A stretch of 64,000 bases of DNA from Streptomyces sp. NBC_00258 (GCF_036182465.1 NZ_CP108081.1:10788001-10852000); one strand, 5' to 3'; shown: positions 49,149-57,198, counted from the first letter of the stretch. The notes: a model not told the origin generated them from the letters alone. Made by a program: numbers and translations.

Positions 49149-49775
49149 TCACTGCACACCGTGCGGGCGGAACTGGACGCTGATCCGGGGACCCGCCGCC
49201 CGAGCGCTCTTGGGGATCGCGTGTTCCCAGGTGCGCTGGCAGGAGCCGCCCATCACGATCAGGTCGCCGTGCCCGAGAGGGCGCCGCACCGGAGTGCCGC
49301 CCCGCCTGGGCCGTAGCAGCAGGTCGCGCGGAGCGCCCACGGAGAGGATGGCGACCATCGTGTCCTCGCGAGCGCCCCGGCCGATCCGGTCCCCGTGCCA
49401 GGCCACGCTGTCCCGGCCGTCCCGGTAGAAGCAGAGCCCGGCGGTGGTGAACGGTTCCCCCAGCTCGTCGGCGTAGTGCGCGGACAGGGCGTCCCGGGCC
49501 TCGTCCAGGACGGGGTCCGGCAGTGCGTCGTCGGCGCGGTAGAACGCGAGCAGCCGCGGTACGTCCACCATGTGCTCGTACATCTGCCGACGCTCGGCCC
49601 GCCAGGGCACCTCGTCGGCCAGTCGCGCGAACAGCGCGTCCGCCCCGCGCAGCCAGCCCGGCAGCAGATCGATCCACGCCCCGTCGCCGAGCACGGTCCG
49701 GCGCAGCCCGTCGAGCGGGCCGAGGCGGACCTCGTCGGTCTGGTCGAACAGTGAACCCTGGAGGTGCGTGGACAT
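49149..49775 (-). CDS. AlkB-like 2-oxoglutarate/Fe(II) dioxygenase
   Basis: This 208-residue enzyme has the Fe ligands His127 and Asp129 (AWHGDR) and His185 (WEHAIPK). The 2-oxoglutarate arginine is in RISVQFR near the end, with FYRDGRDSVAWHGD as core. It resembles AlkB/ABH2-type demethylases that remove methyl groups from damaged bases in single-stranded DNA or RNA. The N-terminal 30 residues are specific to the actinobacterial form. Single gene. Confidence 0.9.
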   Translation of the reverse strand: MSTHLQGSLFDQTDEVRLGPLDGLRRTVLGDGAWIDLLPGWLRGADALFARLADEVPWRAERRQMYEHMVDVPRLLAFYRADDALPDPVLDEARDALSAHYADELGEPFTTAGLCFYRDGRDSVAWHGDRIGRGAREDTMVAILSVGAPRDLLLRPRRGGTPVRRPLGHGDLIVMGGSCQRTWEHAIPKSARAAGPRISVQFRPHGVQ

Positions 49776-49915
49776 GCTTCCAGGTTACCCATAGATTCGA
49801 ATGTGTGTGCTATCCAGGTTCGTGGCCATGAAAAGCGCGGAAGCCTGTCGAATGCGCCGGGTCCTGATCGACGTAAGGGTGAAGACAGCACTTCCACGAC
49901 TCAGGAGCACCCATC

Positions 49916-50527
49916 GTGACCGTAACCGCGGACATGGCCATCTCCCTCGACGGCTACATCGCCGGCACCGACGTCACCATCGACAACCCCGGAGGCGACG
50001 GCGCCGAACCGCTCTTCGAGTGGATCCACAACCTGGCGAGCTGGCGAGAGCGCCAGGGCATGACCGGCGGGGAGGAGAACCGCGACTCCGAGCTGATGCG
50101 CGAGTGGTTCGACGCCACCGGAGCGGTGGTCATGGGCCGGATGATGTACGACACCGGCGAGGAGTTCTGGGGCGACAACCCACCGTTCCGGACCCCGGTC
50201 TTCGTGCTCACCAACCGCCCCAGGCCGACCCTCGTCAAGGAGGGCGGCACCACCTTCACGTTCGTCACCGACGGCATCCACAGCGCGCTCGACCAGGCGA
50301 AGGCCGCCGCGGGGGACAGGAACGTCGACATCTCGGGCGGGGCGAGCACGGTGCAGCAGTACCTCAGGGAGGGCCTCATCGACGAGCTGCAGCTGCACGT
50401 GGTGCCCGCGCTCCTCGGAGAGGGACTGAGGCTCTTCGAGGGACCGGGCGCCGGGCGACGCCTTGAGCCCGTCAGCGTGATCGGCACGCCCCTGGCCAAC
50501 CACCTCAAGTACCGCTTCGTGAAGTGA
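49916..50527 (+). CDS. RibD C-terminal/dihydrofolate-reductase-fold reductase
   Basis: This 203-residue protein belongs to the RibD_C family: MAISLDGYIAG at the N-terminus, VVMGRMMYDTG, FVLTNRPRP, the NADPH-binding DISGGASTVQQYL, and IDELQLHVVPALLGEGLRLFEG. Such stand-alone reductases are common in Actinobacteria and act on unknown pteridine-like or other substrates; a role in riboflavin synthesis is unlikely without a deaminase domain. GTG 49916 follows AGGAG. Confidence 0.88.
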   Translation: MTVTADMAISLDGYIAGTDVTIDNPGGDGAEPLFEWIHNLASWRERQGMTGGEENRDSELMREWFDATGAVVMGRMMYDTGEEFWGDNPPFRTPVFVLTNRPRPTLVKEGGTTFTFVTDGIHSALDQAKAAAGDRNVDISGGASTVQQYLREGLIDELQLHVVPALLGEGLRLFEGPGAGRRLEPVSVIGTPLANHLKYRFVK

Positions 50528-51055
50528 CCCGGCGCGGGCAGGCGGCTCCTGGCAGCCCTCCGGCCAACTGACGCACTCGGAGTGCCCAACTGGCAGTCGG
50601 ACACTGTGTAGTTGAGCAGCCCGTCCGGTGTACTTCATCGCGGGAGGCGGACCGGCCGACGCCGGCATACTCGAGGAGTTCCCGCACGGCAGCGAGCTGG
50701 GCTCCGTGTGGTGGAAGACCTGGGCGGGATGACGGTGGACGGCCCAGTGCGGATGGGCGGCTTCCCCTGGGTCTGGAACGCGGACGAGGCGCATTCCACC
50801 CCGGCTTGCAGGGCTCCAAGTTGCCTTCCCAGGTACCGGAATTGAGGGCCTCAGGGGCGCACGGAAAGGGGTCGTGCGCGGCTTCGGCGGGCCTTCGGGC
50901 GCGTTTCGGGCATGGTGCGCGGACCCCGGGTCAACCGCTTCCGGGCACGCCTTCACCGGCCCGTCCGCGGCCTCGGTGCAACTGCTCTGACCTGGTGTTT
51001 TCATGGATTACGCCTAGGCTGGGGTGGTCTGCCGGACACGATGGGAGGGGTCTTT
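50528..51055. other. 528-bp gap with possible coding relics
   Basis: From 50629 a plus-strand stretch reads VYFIAGGGPADAGILEEF and on to SELGSVWWKTWAG before a stop at 50731. In another frame MTVDGPVRMGGFPWVWNADE follows. These look like pieces of decayed protein genes, but no family is recognised. The rest contains no clear element beyond a TAGGCT near 51015 that could be a -10 for the next gene. Confidence 0.35.
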
Positions 51056-52225
51056 GTGAGTGCGGAGGGTACGGGGTACGACGCAGCCCGGATCGAGGTG
51101 CTGGAGGGGCCGGAAGCCGTTCGGAAGCGGCCCGGGATGTGGGTCGGCTCGACCGGCGAACGCGGTCTGCATCAAATGGTGTTCGAAGTCGTCGGCCGGG
51201 CGGTGAACCAGGTCCTGGCCGGCGGCAGCGGTAGCGGCTTCGTCGATGTCACGCTCACGTCCGACGGCGGCGTGCGGGTCGCCGACGACGGGCCGGAGGG
51301 TCTCTTCGAAGCCGCCGGGGACGCCGACGGCCCGGACCTCGAAGCGCTGCTGACCAGCTTCCACGCCGGGCCAGAGCTCAGTGGCCGGCACATCACGGAC
51401 TTGGGCCAGTTCCGTGCGGGGCTCTTCGCAGCCAACGCCCTGTCGAGCCGGCTGACGGCCGAGGTGCGGCGCGAGGGGGTCCGCCGGGTCCAGGAGTACG
51501 CGCGCGGTGTCGCGGTCGTCCCGCCCGCCGCGGTGGGGCCGGCGACCGGAAACGGGACGACCATCGCCTTCTGGCCCGACACCGAGATCTTCGAGACGAC
51601 GCGGTGCTCGTTCGCCGTGCTGGCGGAGCGTTTCCGTCAGGTGGCCTTCCTCAACCGGGGCCTGGGGATCTCGCTGACCGACGAACGCCCGGCGGGCGGG
51701 GCCCGGGCGGTGTCGTTCCGGTTCCCGGAGGGAGTACGGGACTTCGTGGCCGCCCTCGACGCGGAGACGGGGGCTGGCCTCGGCGCGGACGTCATCGGCT
51801 TCGAGCGTGAGGACCCACGGATGGCGGGGACGATGGAGGTGGCCCTGCTGTGGACCGGCTCCCGCGAGGAACGGATGCGCAGCTTCGCAAACAGCCTGGC
51901 CACTCACGAGGGCGGCACGCACGTGGACGGCTTCCGCGACGGAGTGGCGGCCGCGGTCACCGCGTACGCACGGGAACGGGGGTTGCCGGCAGCGGACCCT
52001 GATCCCCGCGCCGACCGGATCTGCAGGGGCCTCACGGCAGTCGTGTCGGTGAAGCTCGACCGTCCTGAATTCCTCGGCGCCACGCGCGGGCTGCTGGGCA
52101 ACACCGACGTGCGGGACTGTGTGGCGGAGGCCGTCCGGGAACACCTCGGAAACTGGTTCGAGGAGGAGCCGGAGCGGGCCGGGGAGTTCGTCGACCGAAT
52201 CGCGCGAGGCATCCACCAGGACTGA
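51056..52225 (+). CDS. GyrB-like 43-kDa module with degenerate ATPase site
   Basis: This 389-residue protein corresponds to the N-terminal GyrB43 fragment: a GHKL domain (ARIEVLEGPEAVRKRPGMWV, GSTGERGLHQMVFEVV) plus a transducer domain (THEGGTHVDGFRDGVAAAV, AVVSVKLDRPEF). The TOPRIM and tail domains are absent. Compared with E. coli GyrB from memory, Glu42 is kept. Asn46 is Arg, Asp49 is Asn, the DGRGIP loop is DGPEGL, the ATP lid GGLHGVG is lost (LGQFRAGLF), and the transducer QTK is ATR. ATP hydrolysis is therefore unlikely. GTG 51056 fits the GGGAGGGG ribosome site (51043-51050); ATG 51041 is an alternative. Role unknown. Confidence 0.85.
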   Translation: MSAEGTGYDAARIEVLEGPEAVRKRPGMWVGSTGERGLHQMVFEVVGRAVNQVLAGGSGSGFVDVTLTSDGGVRVADDGPEGLFEAAGDADGPDLEALLTSFHAGPELSGRHITDLGQFRAGLFAANALSSRLTAEVRREGVRRVQEYARGVAVVPPAAVGPATGNGTTIAFWPDTEIFETTRCSFAVLAERFRQVAFLNRGLGISLTDERPAGGARAVSFRFPEGVRDFVAALDAETGAGLGADVIGFEREDPRMAGTMEVALLWTGSREERMRSFANSLATHEGGTHVDGFRDGVAAAVTAYARERGLPAADPDPRADRICRGLTAVVSVKLDRPEFLGATRGLLGNTDVRDCVAEAVREHLGNWFEEEPERAGEFVDRIARGIHQD

Positions 52226-52591
52226 ACAGCAGCGGACGGCCCATCGGAAAGCCGCATGAAGGCGTTGCCGGGGCGATTGGTCGTGGCCGCCGGGAAAGTG
52301 CGGTCACGACCAGCTGAAGCGGCGGACCGCACGGCATCAGCGGCACCACCGAGGCCGCCATGAGCGCCGGCAGCAGCCCGCCGATCTGCCCGAGAAGGGT
52401 GACCACGGCGAAGTGCATCCGGCGGGACAGCAGACCACCGGCGAAGTCGACAATCCCGTGGCAGGCTGCCGAGGCCAGTGCGAGAAGAGCACCCATCCGC
52501 TCTGAGTGCTCCGGCGGGCGTGCGCCGATGTCCCGTCAGCCGCTCACGCCTCAGGCACGCCCTCGCCCCGCGGTCGGAGCGGCCGCGGATG
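52226..52591. other. 366-bp gap containing a transporter relic
   Basis: Apart from the EamA-like fragment on the minus strand (52330-52496), nothing functional is seen. Confidence 0.5.
52330..52496 (-). pseudogene. EamA/DMT transporter, N-terminal remnant
   Basis: Starting at ATG 52496 the minus strand reads MGALLALASAACHGIVDFAG and then LLSRRMHFAVVTLLGQIGGLL. This is the typical first helix, loop and second helix of an EamA-family permease (about 280 residues when complete). After about 55 codons the resemblance ends and the frame becomes Arg/Pro-rich shadow sequence running into the convergent GyrB-like gene. The remaining eight helices are missing, so this is a truncated relic. Confidence 0.6.
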
Positions 52592-52960
52592 TCACTCCCG
52601 GCTGGTGTCGATGACGCAGAAGATGTTCCCGTCGGGGTCGGCCAGCACCACGAAGTCCGGGTCCTCGGGGTAAAGGTCCCAGTCGACCCGCAGGGCGCCG
52701 AGGGACACGAGCCGGTCGACCTCGGCGGCCTGATCCGCCGTGTCCCGGGCGTAGAGGTCCAGATGAACACGCGGATGCTCCTGCACCGGCGTCTCACTCA
52801 GGCCGAGCGCCAGTTGGGGGCCGGTCCCTTGCGCGGGCACCAGCACCACCCAGTCGTCCTCCGGCTCGTCGCGCGGAACGTACCCGAGAGCCTCCATCCA
52901 GAACGCGGTCGCACGCCGCACATCCGATACACCCAACACCACGGATCCGATCTTCAGCAT
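52592..52960 (-). CDS. VOC superfamily (glyoxalase/bleomycin-resistance fold) protein
   Basis: This 122-residue single VOC protein has paired beta-alpha-beta-beta-beta units: IGSVVLGVSDVRRATAFWMEA at the start (Trp-Met in place of the common Tyr), HPRVHLDLYARD with a candidate metal His, and FVVLADPDGNIFCVID with a near-terminal acidic end. Function ranges from dioxygenase to drug binding in this fold and cannot be narrowed here. No ribosome site is seen before ATG 52960. Confidence 0.82.
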   Translation of the reverse strand: MLKIGSVVLGVSDVRRATAFWMEALGYVPRDEPEDDWVVLVPAQGTGPQLALGLSETPVQEHPRVHLDLYARDTADQAAEVDRLVSLGALRVDWDLYPEDPDFVVLADPDGNIFCVIDTSRE

Positions 52961-53060
52961 GCGCCGAGTGAAGCAGATGGCCGCCGGTGAGAGGGCTCCT
53001 TTTCTGGCGTCCCGCTGCGGGGCCCGGGCGAGGGCCGGTGTGCGTTGCGCGTCGACCGCT

Positions 53061-53414
53061 TCAGGTTCGGCCGGGGCCTCCGCCGCCGTTCTCGTTCCAG
53101 GTCGGGGGCTTCTGGTTCGCCGCGCGGCGGGTCGAACTGTTTCCGTGGCCGCGGAGCCGGTGTGAGGTCAGTCGATGGTTGCCGCGGGGCATCTCGGCGG
53201 GCTCGCGCCGTTCGCGAACCTCGCCGACGGGACCCGAGTCGGGCAGCCGGGGCTGTTCATCGGGGCGGGGCGGGCCGGGCTCCTGGGAACGGATCCGGCG
53301 GCCCCACCACACGGCCCAGATCAGGGCGCCGACGATGACGATGCCCACCAGGAACGGCACCACCCCGCCCACCACCGCACCGGAGAGGGCCAGTTGTGTC
53401 GTGTCGTTGTCCAT
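53061..53414 (-). CDS. DUF6479 family membrane protein
   Basis: The 117-residue protein has one membrane span (GGVVPFLVGIVIVGALIWAV, residues about 17-36), a basic stop-transfer (WWGRRIRSQEPG) and a long hydrophilic tail with RLPDSGPVGEVRERREPAEM and HRLTSHRLRGHGN, ending in Gly-rich sequence. This layout and the HxLxxHGN block are those I associate with DUF6479. Function unknown. Confidence 0.72.
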   Translation of the reverse strand: MDNDTTQLALSGAVVGGVVPFLVGIVIVGALIWAVWWGRRIRSQEPGPPRPDEQPRLPDSGPVGEVRERREPAEMPRGNHRLTSHRLRGHGNSSTRRAANQKPPTWNENGGGGPGRT

Positions 53415-53828
53415 CCCCGGCGAGTACCCGGCACCGCCGACCGAAACAGAGCCGCGTCCACCCGAGGCCCGGGACGTCCGGTGCCACATGCCTCCCGGAA
53501 TCGGCCTTCGATATCTGCACGGGAAATTCTCCGGAGCGTATTTCCTGGCGACTCCGTAGGCACACGCGGCGGAATTCGTACCCCGCTGATTGGATTCGTC
53601 ACGTTGCGCGACCGGGTGCTCATTGAGTGTCATGACAGATTTAGATATTCAGGCGATTTGTTTGAAATGTCTTCATACGGGAAGTTGGTCTAACAGTGCT
53701 TCGGACAGGAGGCACGTCCGTGGGAGCTGGCTCCGCCAGATCGCGGGTGTGTCCAGAGCGGTCCGTGTGCGCGTTCACTCCCATGGTGACTGTCCCGTCA
53801 GCACCCTCTGAGGGAGATGCGACGCACC
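53415..53828. other. 414-bp gap with AT-rich island before the sigma gene
   Basis: Bases about 53630-53700 are near 40 percent GC by eye, in sharp contrast to the rest of the window. A SigB-like promoter candidate lies inside (53660-53684). No open reading frame there has Streptomyces-like codon bias. Confidence 0.6.
53660..53684 (+). promoter_or_regulatory. SigB-like promoter candidate before the sigma gene
   Basis: GTTT (53660-53663), 15 bp, GGGAAG (53679-53684), close to the GNNT-N14-16-GGGTAC pattern of Streptomyces SigB-class promoters, which would make the gene autoregulated. Confidence 0.4.
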
Positions 53829-54788
53829 ATGCGAATCACCGTCAGAACGAAGCAACACCCGCACGACGACGCCCCCGACTCGACCGCGGCCTTCGAACGG
53901 CTCGCCGCCCTGCCGGACGGGCCCGAGCGACAAGCCCTGCGTGACGAGCTGGTCCAGGCCTGGCTGCCCATGGCGAACCGCATCGCCCTGCGATACCGGG
54001 GGCGCGGCGAGTCCGTCGAGGATCTCGGTCAGGTGGCGGCTCTCGGCCTGGTGAAGGCTGTCGACCGCTACGACCCCGAGCGGGGCAACGCCTTCGAGAG
54101 CTATGCGATCCCGACCATCACCGGCGAGATCAAGCGCCACTTCCGCGACCACATGTGGGTCCTCCATGTGCCGCGGCGGGTCCAGGACCTGCGCAACAGG
54201 GTCCGTGCCGCGGTGAAGGAGCTGTCACAGACGACACCGGGCCGTAATCCCACCATCGCCGAGATCGCCGCGTACACGCGCATGAGTGAGGACGACGTAC
54301 GTGCCGGATTCGAGGCCCTCGACAGCTTCACCGCTCTCTCCCTGGACGCCGAGCTGCCCGGCAGTGACGACGGCTATGCGCTCGGGGACGCCCTGGGGGA
54401 ACCCGACTCCGGGTTCGACCTCGTCGTCGACCGGGAGGCCGTGAAGCCGTGTCTGGCGGCGCTCCCCGAACGCGAGCGAACCATCCTCTACCTGCGCTTC
54501 TTCCGGGGCATGACTCAGAGCCGCATCGCGGAGCAGCTCGGCATCTCGCAGATGCACGTCTCCCGGCTGCTCAACGGTTGCTGCGCCAAGGTGCGCGAGG
54601 AGGCCCTCTCGGAAGCCGCAGTGGCAGCTGAGGAGGTCGTGGCGGCGGGTGAAGGCGCTGTCCGTGACTCAACCGCCCGTCACGGGTCTTCCCGGGCCGG
54701 GCGGCTGAGTGGCGAGCTCACTGCCGAACCCTCCCGGGAGCGGTTTGCCAGTGAACTGCCACTGTTCGAACTAACCAGTGCGCGCTGA
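53829..54788 (+). CDS. RNA polymerase sigma factor, SigB/SigF/SigG class
   Basis: This 319-residue group-3 sigma factor has region 2 (LRYRGRGESVEDLGQVAALGLVKAVDRYDPERGNAFESYAIPTI in the segment about 50-93) and region 3 (HVPRRVQDLRNRV, NPTIAEIAAYTRMSEDDV). Region 4 has ALPERERTILYLRFFRGMTQ and the helix-turn-helix RIAEQLGISQMHVSRLL. Streptomyces has several such paralogues serving osmotic, oxidative and developmental stress. The C-terminal 60 residues are a variable tail. GAGGGAG (53810-53816) serves ATG 53829; ATG 53817 directly abuts it. An anti-sigma gene is not adjacent. Confidence 0.92.
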   Translation: MRITVRTKQHPHDDAPDSTAAFERLAALPDGPERQALRDELVQAWLPMANRIALRYRGRGESVEDLGQVAALGLVKAVDRYDPERGNAFESYAIPTITGEIKRHFRDHMWVLHVPRRVQDLRNRVRAAVKELSQTTPGRNPTIAEIAAYTRMSEDDVRAGFEALDSFTALSLDAELPGSDDGYALGDALGEPDSGFDLVVDREAVKPCLAALPERERTILYLRFFRGMTQSRIAEQLGISQMHVSRLLNGCCAKVREEALSEAAVAAEEVVAAGEGAVRDSTARHGSSRAGRLSGELTAEPSRERFASELPLFELTSAR

Positions 54789-54813
54789 ACAAAACACGCC
54801 CTGAACAAAACAC
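54786..54813 (+). repeat. Direct repeat at the sigma gene stop
   Basis: TGAACAAAACAC occurs at 54786-54797, where its TGA is the stop codon, and again at 54802-54813. Confidence 0.7.
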
Positions 54814-54835
54814 TCACCGAATAAGAACCCCCTCA

Positions 54836-55213
54836 TCACGGTGGCGGAGAATTCTCCGGCAGTGCTGCGGGCCCATAGCGGTCGAGAGTGTCTTCCAGTG
54901 TGGCCCGGACATCCGGCGGAAGATCGCCTTTCTGTCCCCAGGCCAGGATCATCTCCGCGACATTCCGCAGTTTGATGTTGGTGTGCTGGGACACTTCCCG
55001 CAGCACGGCCCAGCCGTCGTCGGGTGTCACTCGCCCGAGTGCCACCATCATGCCGATCGCCTGGTCCACGACGGCGTGAGAGGTCACGGCCTCCTTCAAC
55101 TGGCCGATCTCCTCCTGCAGTTCGGCGATCCGGGGCGCTTCCTCATCGGGCGCGGCCTGGTCCGGAAGGCCGCCACCCGGCTCCTCCGCCGTCGAACCGG
55201 CATCCGAGGTCAT
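54836..55213 (-). CDS. ANTAR-domain RNA-binding regulator
   Basis: This 125-residue protein has an acidic N-terminus, a coiled coil (RIAELQEEIGQLKEAVTSHAV) and an ANTAR domain (VVDQAIGMMVALGRVTPDDGWAVLREVSQHTNIKLRNVAEMI, about residues 48-90). Conserved Ala, Gly, Trp and Leu residues follow the three-helix ANTAR pattern. Such proteins bind paired hairpins in mRNA leaders and prevent termination. No sensor domain is fused, so activity may depend on a partner or on expression. It converges on the sigma gene. Confidence 0.87.
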   Translation of the reverse strand: MTSDAGSTAEEPGGGLPDQAAPDEEAPRIAELQEEIGQLKEAVTSHAVVDQAIGMMVALGRVTPDDGWAVLREVSQHTNIKLRNVAEMILAWGQKGDLPPDVRATLEDTLDRYGPAALPENSPPP

Positions 55214-55329
55214 TCGTTCCCCTCCGAGGTCGGACTACGTACACGGGCTCTGCGTCGTCGTTCGTCCGTGTGGCCACGTGGTTCCAGCTCCATGGTCACC
55301 ACTCGACCGGGCGCATGCCAGCGCGACGC

Positions 55330-55354
55330 CTACCCAGCACTCACCTGAGTACAC
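55330..55354 (-). promoter_or_regulatory. SigB-like promoter candidate for the ANTAR gene
   Basis: On the minus strand GTGT (55351-55354), 15 bp, GGGTAG (55330-55335), giving a leader of about 110 nt. Confidence 0.4.
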
Positions 55355-55363
55355 ATGGTGGCG

Positions 55364-55389
55364 GAATGCTCACGGATTGCGAAGGGTGA
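55364..55389 (+). promoter_or_regulatory. SigB-like promoter candidate for the CsbD gene
   Basis: GAAT (55364-55367), 16 bp, GGGTGA (55384-55389), ending 55 bp before the CsbD start. Confidence 0.3.
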
Positions 55390-55444
55390 GTGTCGGGCGC
55401 AGGGTGGTTACGCCAGTCCAACCCTCATCGAAGGACGGAAAACC

Positions 55445-55618
55445 ATGGGTAAGTCAAAGGGCAAGGCCAAGCAGATGAAGGGCAAGATGAAGGAGACCAC
55501 CGGCAAGGCCATGGGCGACATGTCCATGGAGAACGAGGGCCGGGGCGAGCAGATGACGGGCAGGGCCCAGGAACTCGCCGCGAAGGCCTCCGAGCGCGTC
55601 AAGAAGTCCGACCGCTAG
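55445..55618 (+). CDS. CsbD family stress protein
   Basis: This 57-residue, highly charged protein contains the CsbD repeat-like pattern GKAKQMKGKMKETTGKAMGD and GRGEQMTGRAQELAAKA. In Bacillus csbD belongs to the SigB stress regulon, which matches the sigma gene 660 bp upstream. Biochemical role unknown. ATG 55445 follows GAAGGACGG. Confidence 0.88.
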   Translation: MGKSKGKAKQMKGKMKETTGKAMGDMSMENEGRGEQMTGRAQELAAKASERVKKSDR

Positions 55619-55639
55619 GCCGCGCCCCCACGCGTTGGT

Positions 55640-55690
55640 ACGCCCCCGGACGGTCGCACTGGGTTCCGGCTCCGTGCCCGGCGGGGGCGT
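55640..55690. terminator. Inverted repeat between CsbD and ligase genes
   Basis: ACGCCCCCG (55640-55648) pairs with CGGGGGCGT (55682-55690) with a 33-base loop, between convergent genes. Confidence 0.45.
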
Positions 55691-55714
55691 CCCGCGCCCG
55701 TCACCCCCGGTCGC

Positions 55715-56725
55715 TCAGGCGGAAGGCCGCTCGCGCACGATGTCCCGTGCCCTCTTGTCGTCGCGCAGCCCCAGGAACCGTGGATGCCGCAGCATCCCGT
55801 CCCGGGTCCACTCCGTGAACGCGATCTGCGCGACCAGCCTCGGCTCCACCCAGTGGGCGCCCGCCTCACGCACCCGGTCGCTGAACGGCGATGCGGGGAC
55901 GCGGAGTTCGTCGAGAACCTCGCGCAGCCCGAGGAGCGTACGGCGGTCGAAGCCTGTGCCCACCTTGCCCGCGTACCGCAGCCGGTCCTCGTCGTAGTGA
56001 CCGAGCAACAGTGCGCCGAACCCGGCCCGGCTACCGCCCCCTTCGGTGAAACCGCCGACCACGAACTCCTGCGCACGGGAACACTTCAGCTTGAGCCAGT
56101 CCGGTGAACGGCGGGGCTGGTAAAGGCTGTTCGCCCGTTTCGCGATCAGCCCCTCCCAGCCCCGGGCGCACGCGTCGGCCAGCAACTCGGCCCCGCCCTC
56201 GTTGCGATGCGTCGACATGCGCAGCGGCGCACGGTACGTCAGGGTCCGTCGCAGCAGGGACTTGCGCGTGCGCAACGGCAGCCGTGTCAGGTCCGCGCCC
56301 CCCAGACGGAGCACATCGAACACGTAGTACGTCACGGCGACCCCGCTCGCCTCGATGTCCCGGCGCCGGGTGAGCCCCATGCGCTGCTGGAGGCGGGAGA
56401 AGTCGGTGCGGCCGCGGGAGAACGCGACGATCTCGCCGTCGACGGTGAAGTCCGTGCACGACTGCGCGGCGAGCGCCTCGACGATCTCCGGATAGGTGTC
56501 GTTGAGTCGATTGCCGGAGCGGGAGAGGAGGAGAGTCCGCCCGTTCTCCCGCACCGCCAGGACCCGGACACCGTCCAGCTTCCGTTCGAAGAGCCACTCA
56601 CCGGGGAATTCGCGCCGGTCGCTCAGCGTGGCGAGCATCGGCCGGGAGGCCAGTTCCACACCGGGAGGCGCGTCGCGGAGCAGCCGTCTGTGATGGTCGG
56701 GCAACGAGCCCAGGAGGTCGGTCAT
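55715..56725 (-). CDS. ATP-dependent DNA ligase (LigC/LigD-ligase-domain type)
   Basis: This 336-residue protein has the nucleotidyltransferase motif I ERKLDGVRV (Lys49 takes AMP). Motif III is in YYVFDVLRL, motif IV in GWEGLIAKRANS and motif V in WLKLKC. An OB-fold follows (FVVGGFTEGGGSRAGFGALLLG). It seals nicks and may act in non-homologous end joining or base repair; no Ku gene is adjacent. The length is that of stand-alone actinobacterial LigC. GGTGAG lies before ATG 56725. Confidence 0.9.
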   Translation of the reverse strand: MTDLLGSLPDHHRRLLRDAPPGVELASRPMLATLSDRREFPGEWLFERKLDGVRVLAVRENGRTLLLSRSGNRLNDTYPEIVEALAAQSCTDFTVDGEIVAFSRGRTDFSRLQQRMGLTRRRDIEASGVAVTYYVFDVLRLGGADLTRLPLRTRKSLLRRTLTYRAPLRMSTHRNEGGAELLADACARGWEGLIAKRANSLYQPRRSPDWLKLKCSRAQEFVVGGFTEGGGSRAGFGALLLGHYDEDRLRYAGKVGTGFDRRTLLGLREVLDELRVPASPFSDRVREAGAHWVEPRLVAQIAFTEWTRDGMLRHPRFLGLRDDKRARDIVRERPSA

Positions 56726-56871
56726 CGCCGCTCACCTCTCTCCCGCGACCTGCCGCAGGACGCGGCCGCCGCGCGCCGACCAACCCATTCTCCGTCCCCT
56801 GGTCAGAGGCGGCCATCGGGAACTCCGGCGGTCCCCCCGAGCCCCCACTGCCCTGTACGGATCCGGCCGGC

Positions 56872-57198
56872 TCAGGATCCCGCGAGGCTGATGCCGAACG
56901 CGGTACGGCCGTTGAGGATCGTCCAGCGGGCCAGCTCCATCTGCACCCACACCTTCACCGCCGTGCTGATGACGACCAGCCACAGCAGGACGAACCCGGC
57001 ACGCGCGCCGAGCGAGGTGGTCACGATGAGCTCGCCCGAGCCGACCACTGCGGCCGACAGGACGAAACCGGGGCCGAGATGACGCAGGCGCCCGGTGAAG
57101 GTCGTCGGCGCCTCGCGGACGTCCTCGGCGCGCAGGGCATACGGGTCGGACTCTGTCGGGACGGCGGCGGATGCCGTCCGGGCAGTCGTTTCAGGCAT
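56872..57198 (-). pseudogene. NRAMP-type metal transporter, truncated after two helices
   Basis: The 108-codon reading frame matches the N-terminal part of NRAMP-like transporters: LGPGFVLSAAVVGSGELIVT is the first helix with its conserved PG motif, followed by ARAGFVLLWLVVISTAVKVW. It then stops after TAFGISLAGS. Full proteins have about 11 helices and more than 400 residues, and no continuation is seen in any frame toward 56726. It is the distal remnant of the minus-strand run starting at the 2-hydroxyacid dehydrogenase. Confidence 0.75.

Noticed and set aside
50612..50845. Small plus-strand gene in the gap after the RibD-like reductase
   Set aside because: Pieces in two frames look like decayed protein sequence; no intact start-to-stop gene with family support.
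53570..53720. Possible tRNA or tmRNA fragment in the AT-rich stretch
   Set aside because: No GTTCGANTC T-loop, no acceptor stem pairing and no cloverleaf could be built.
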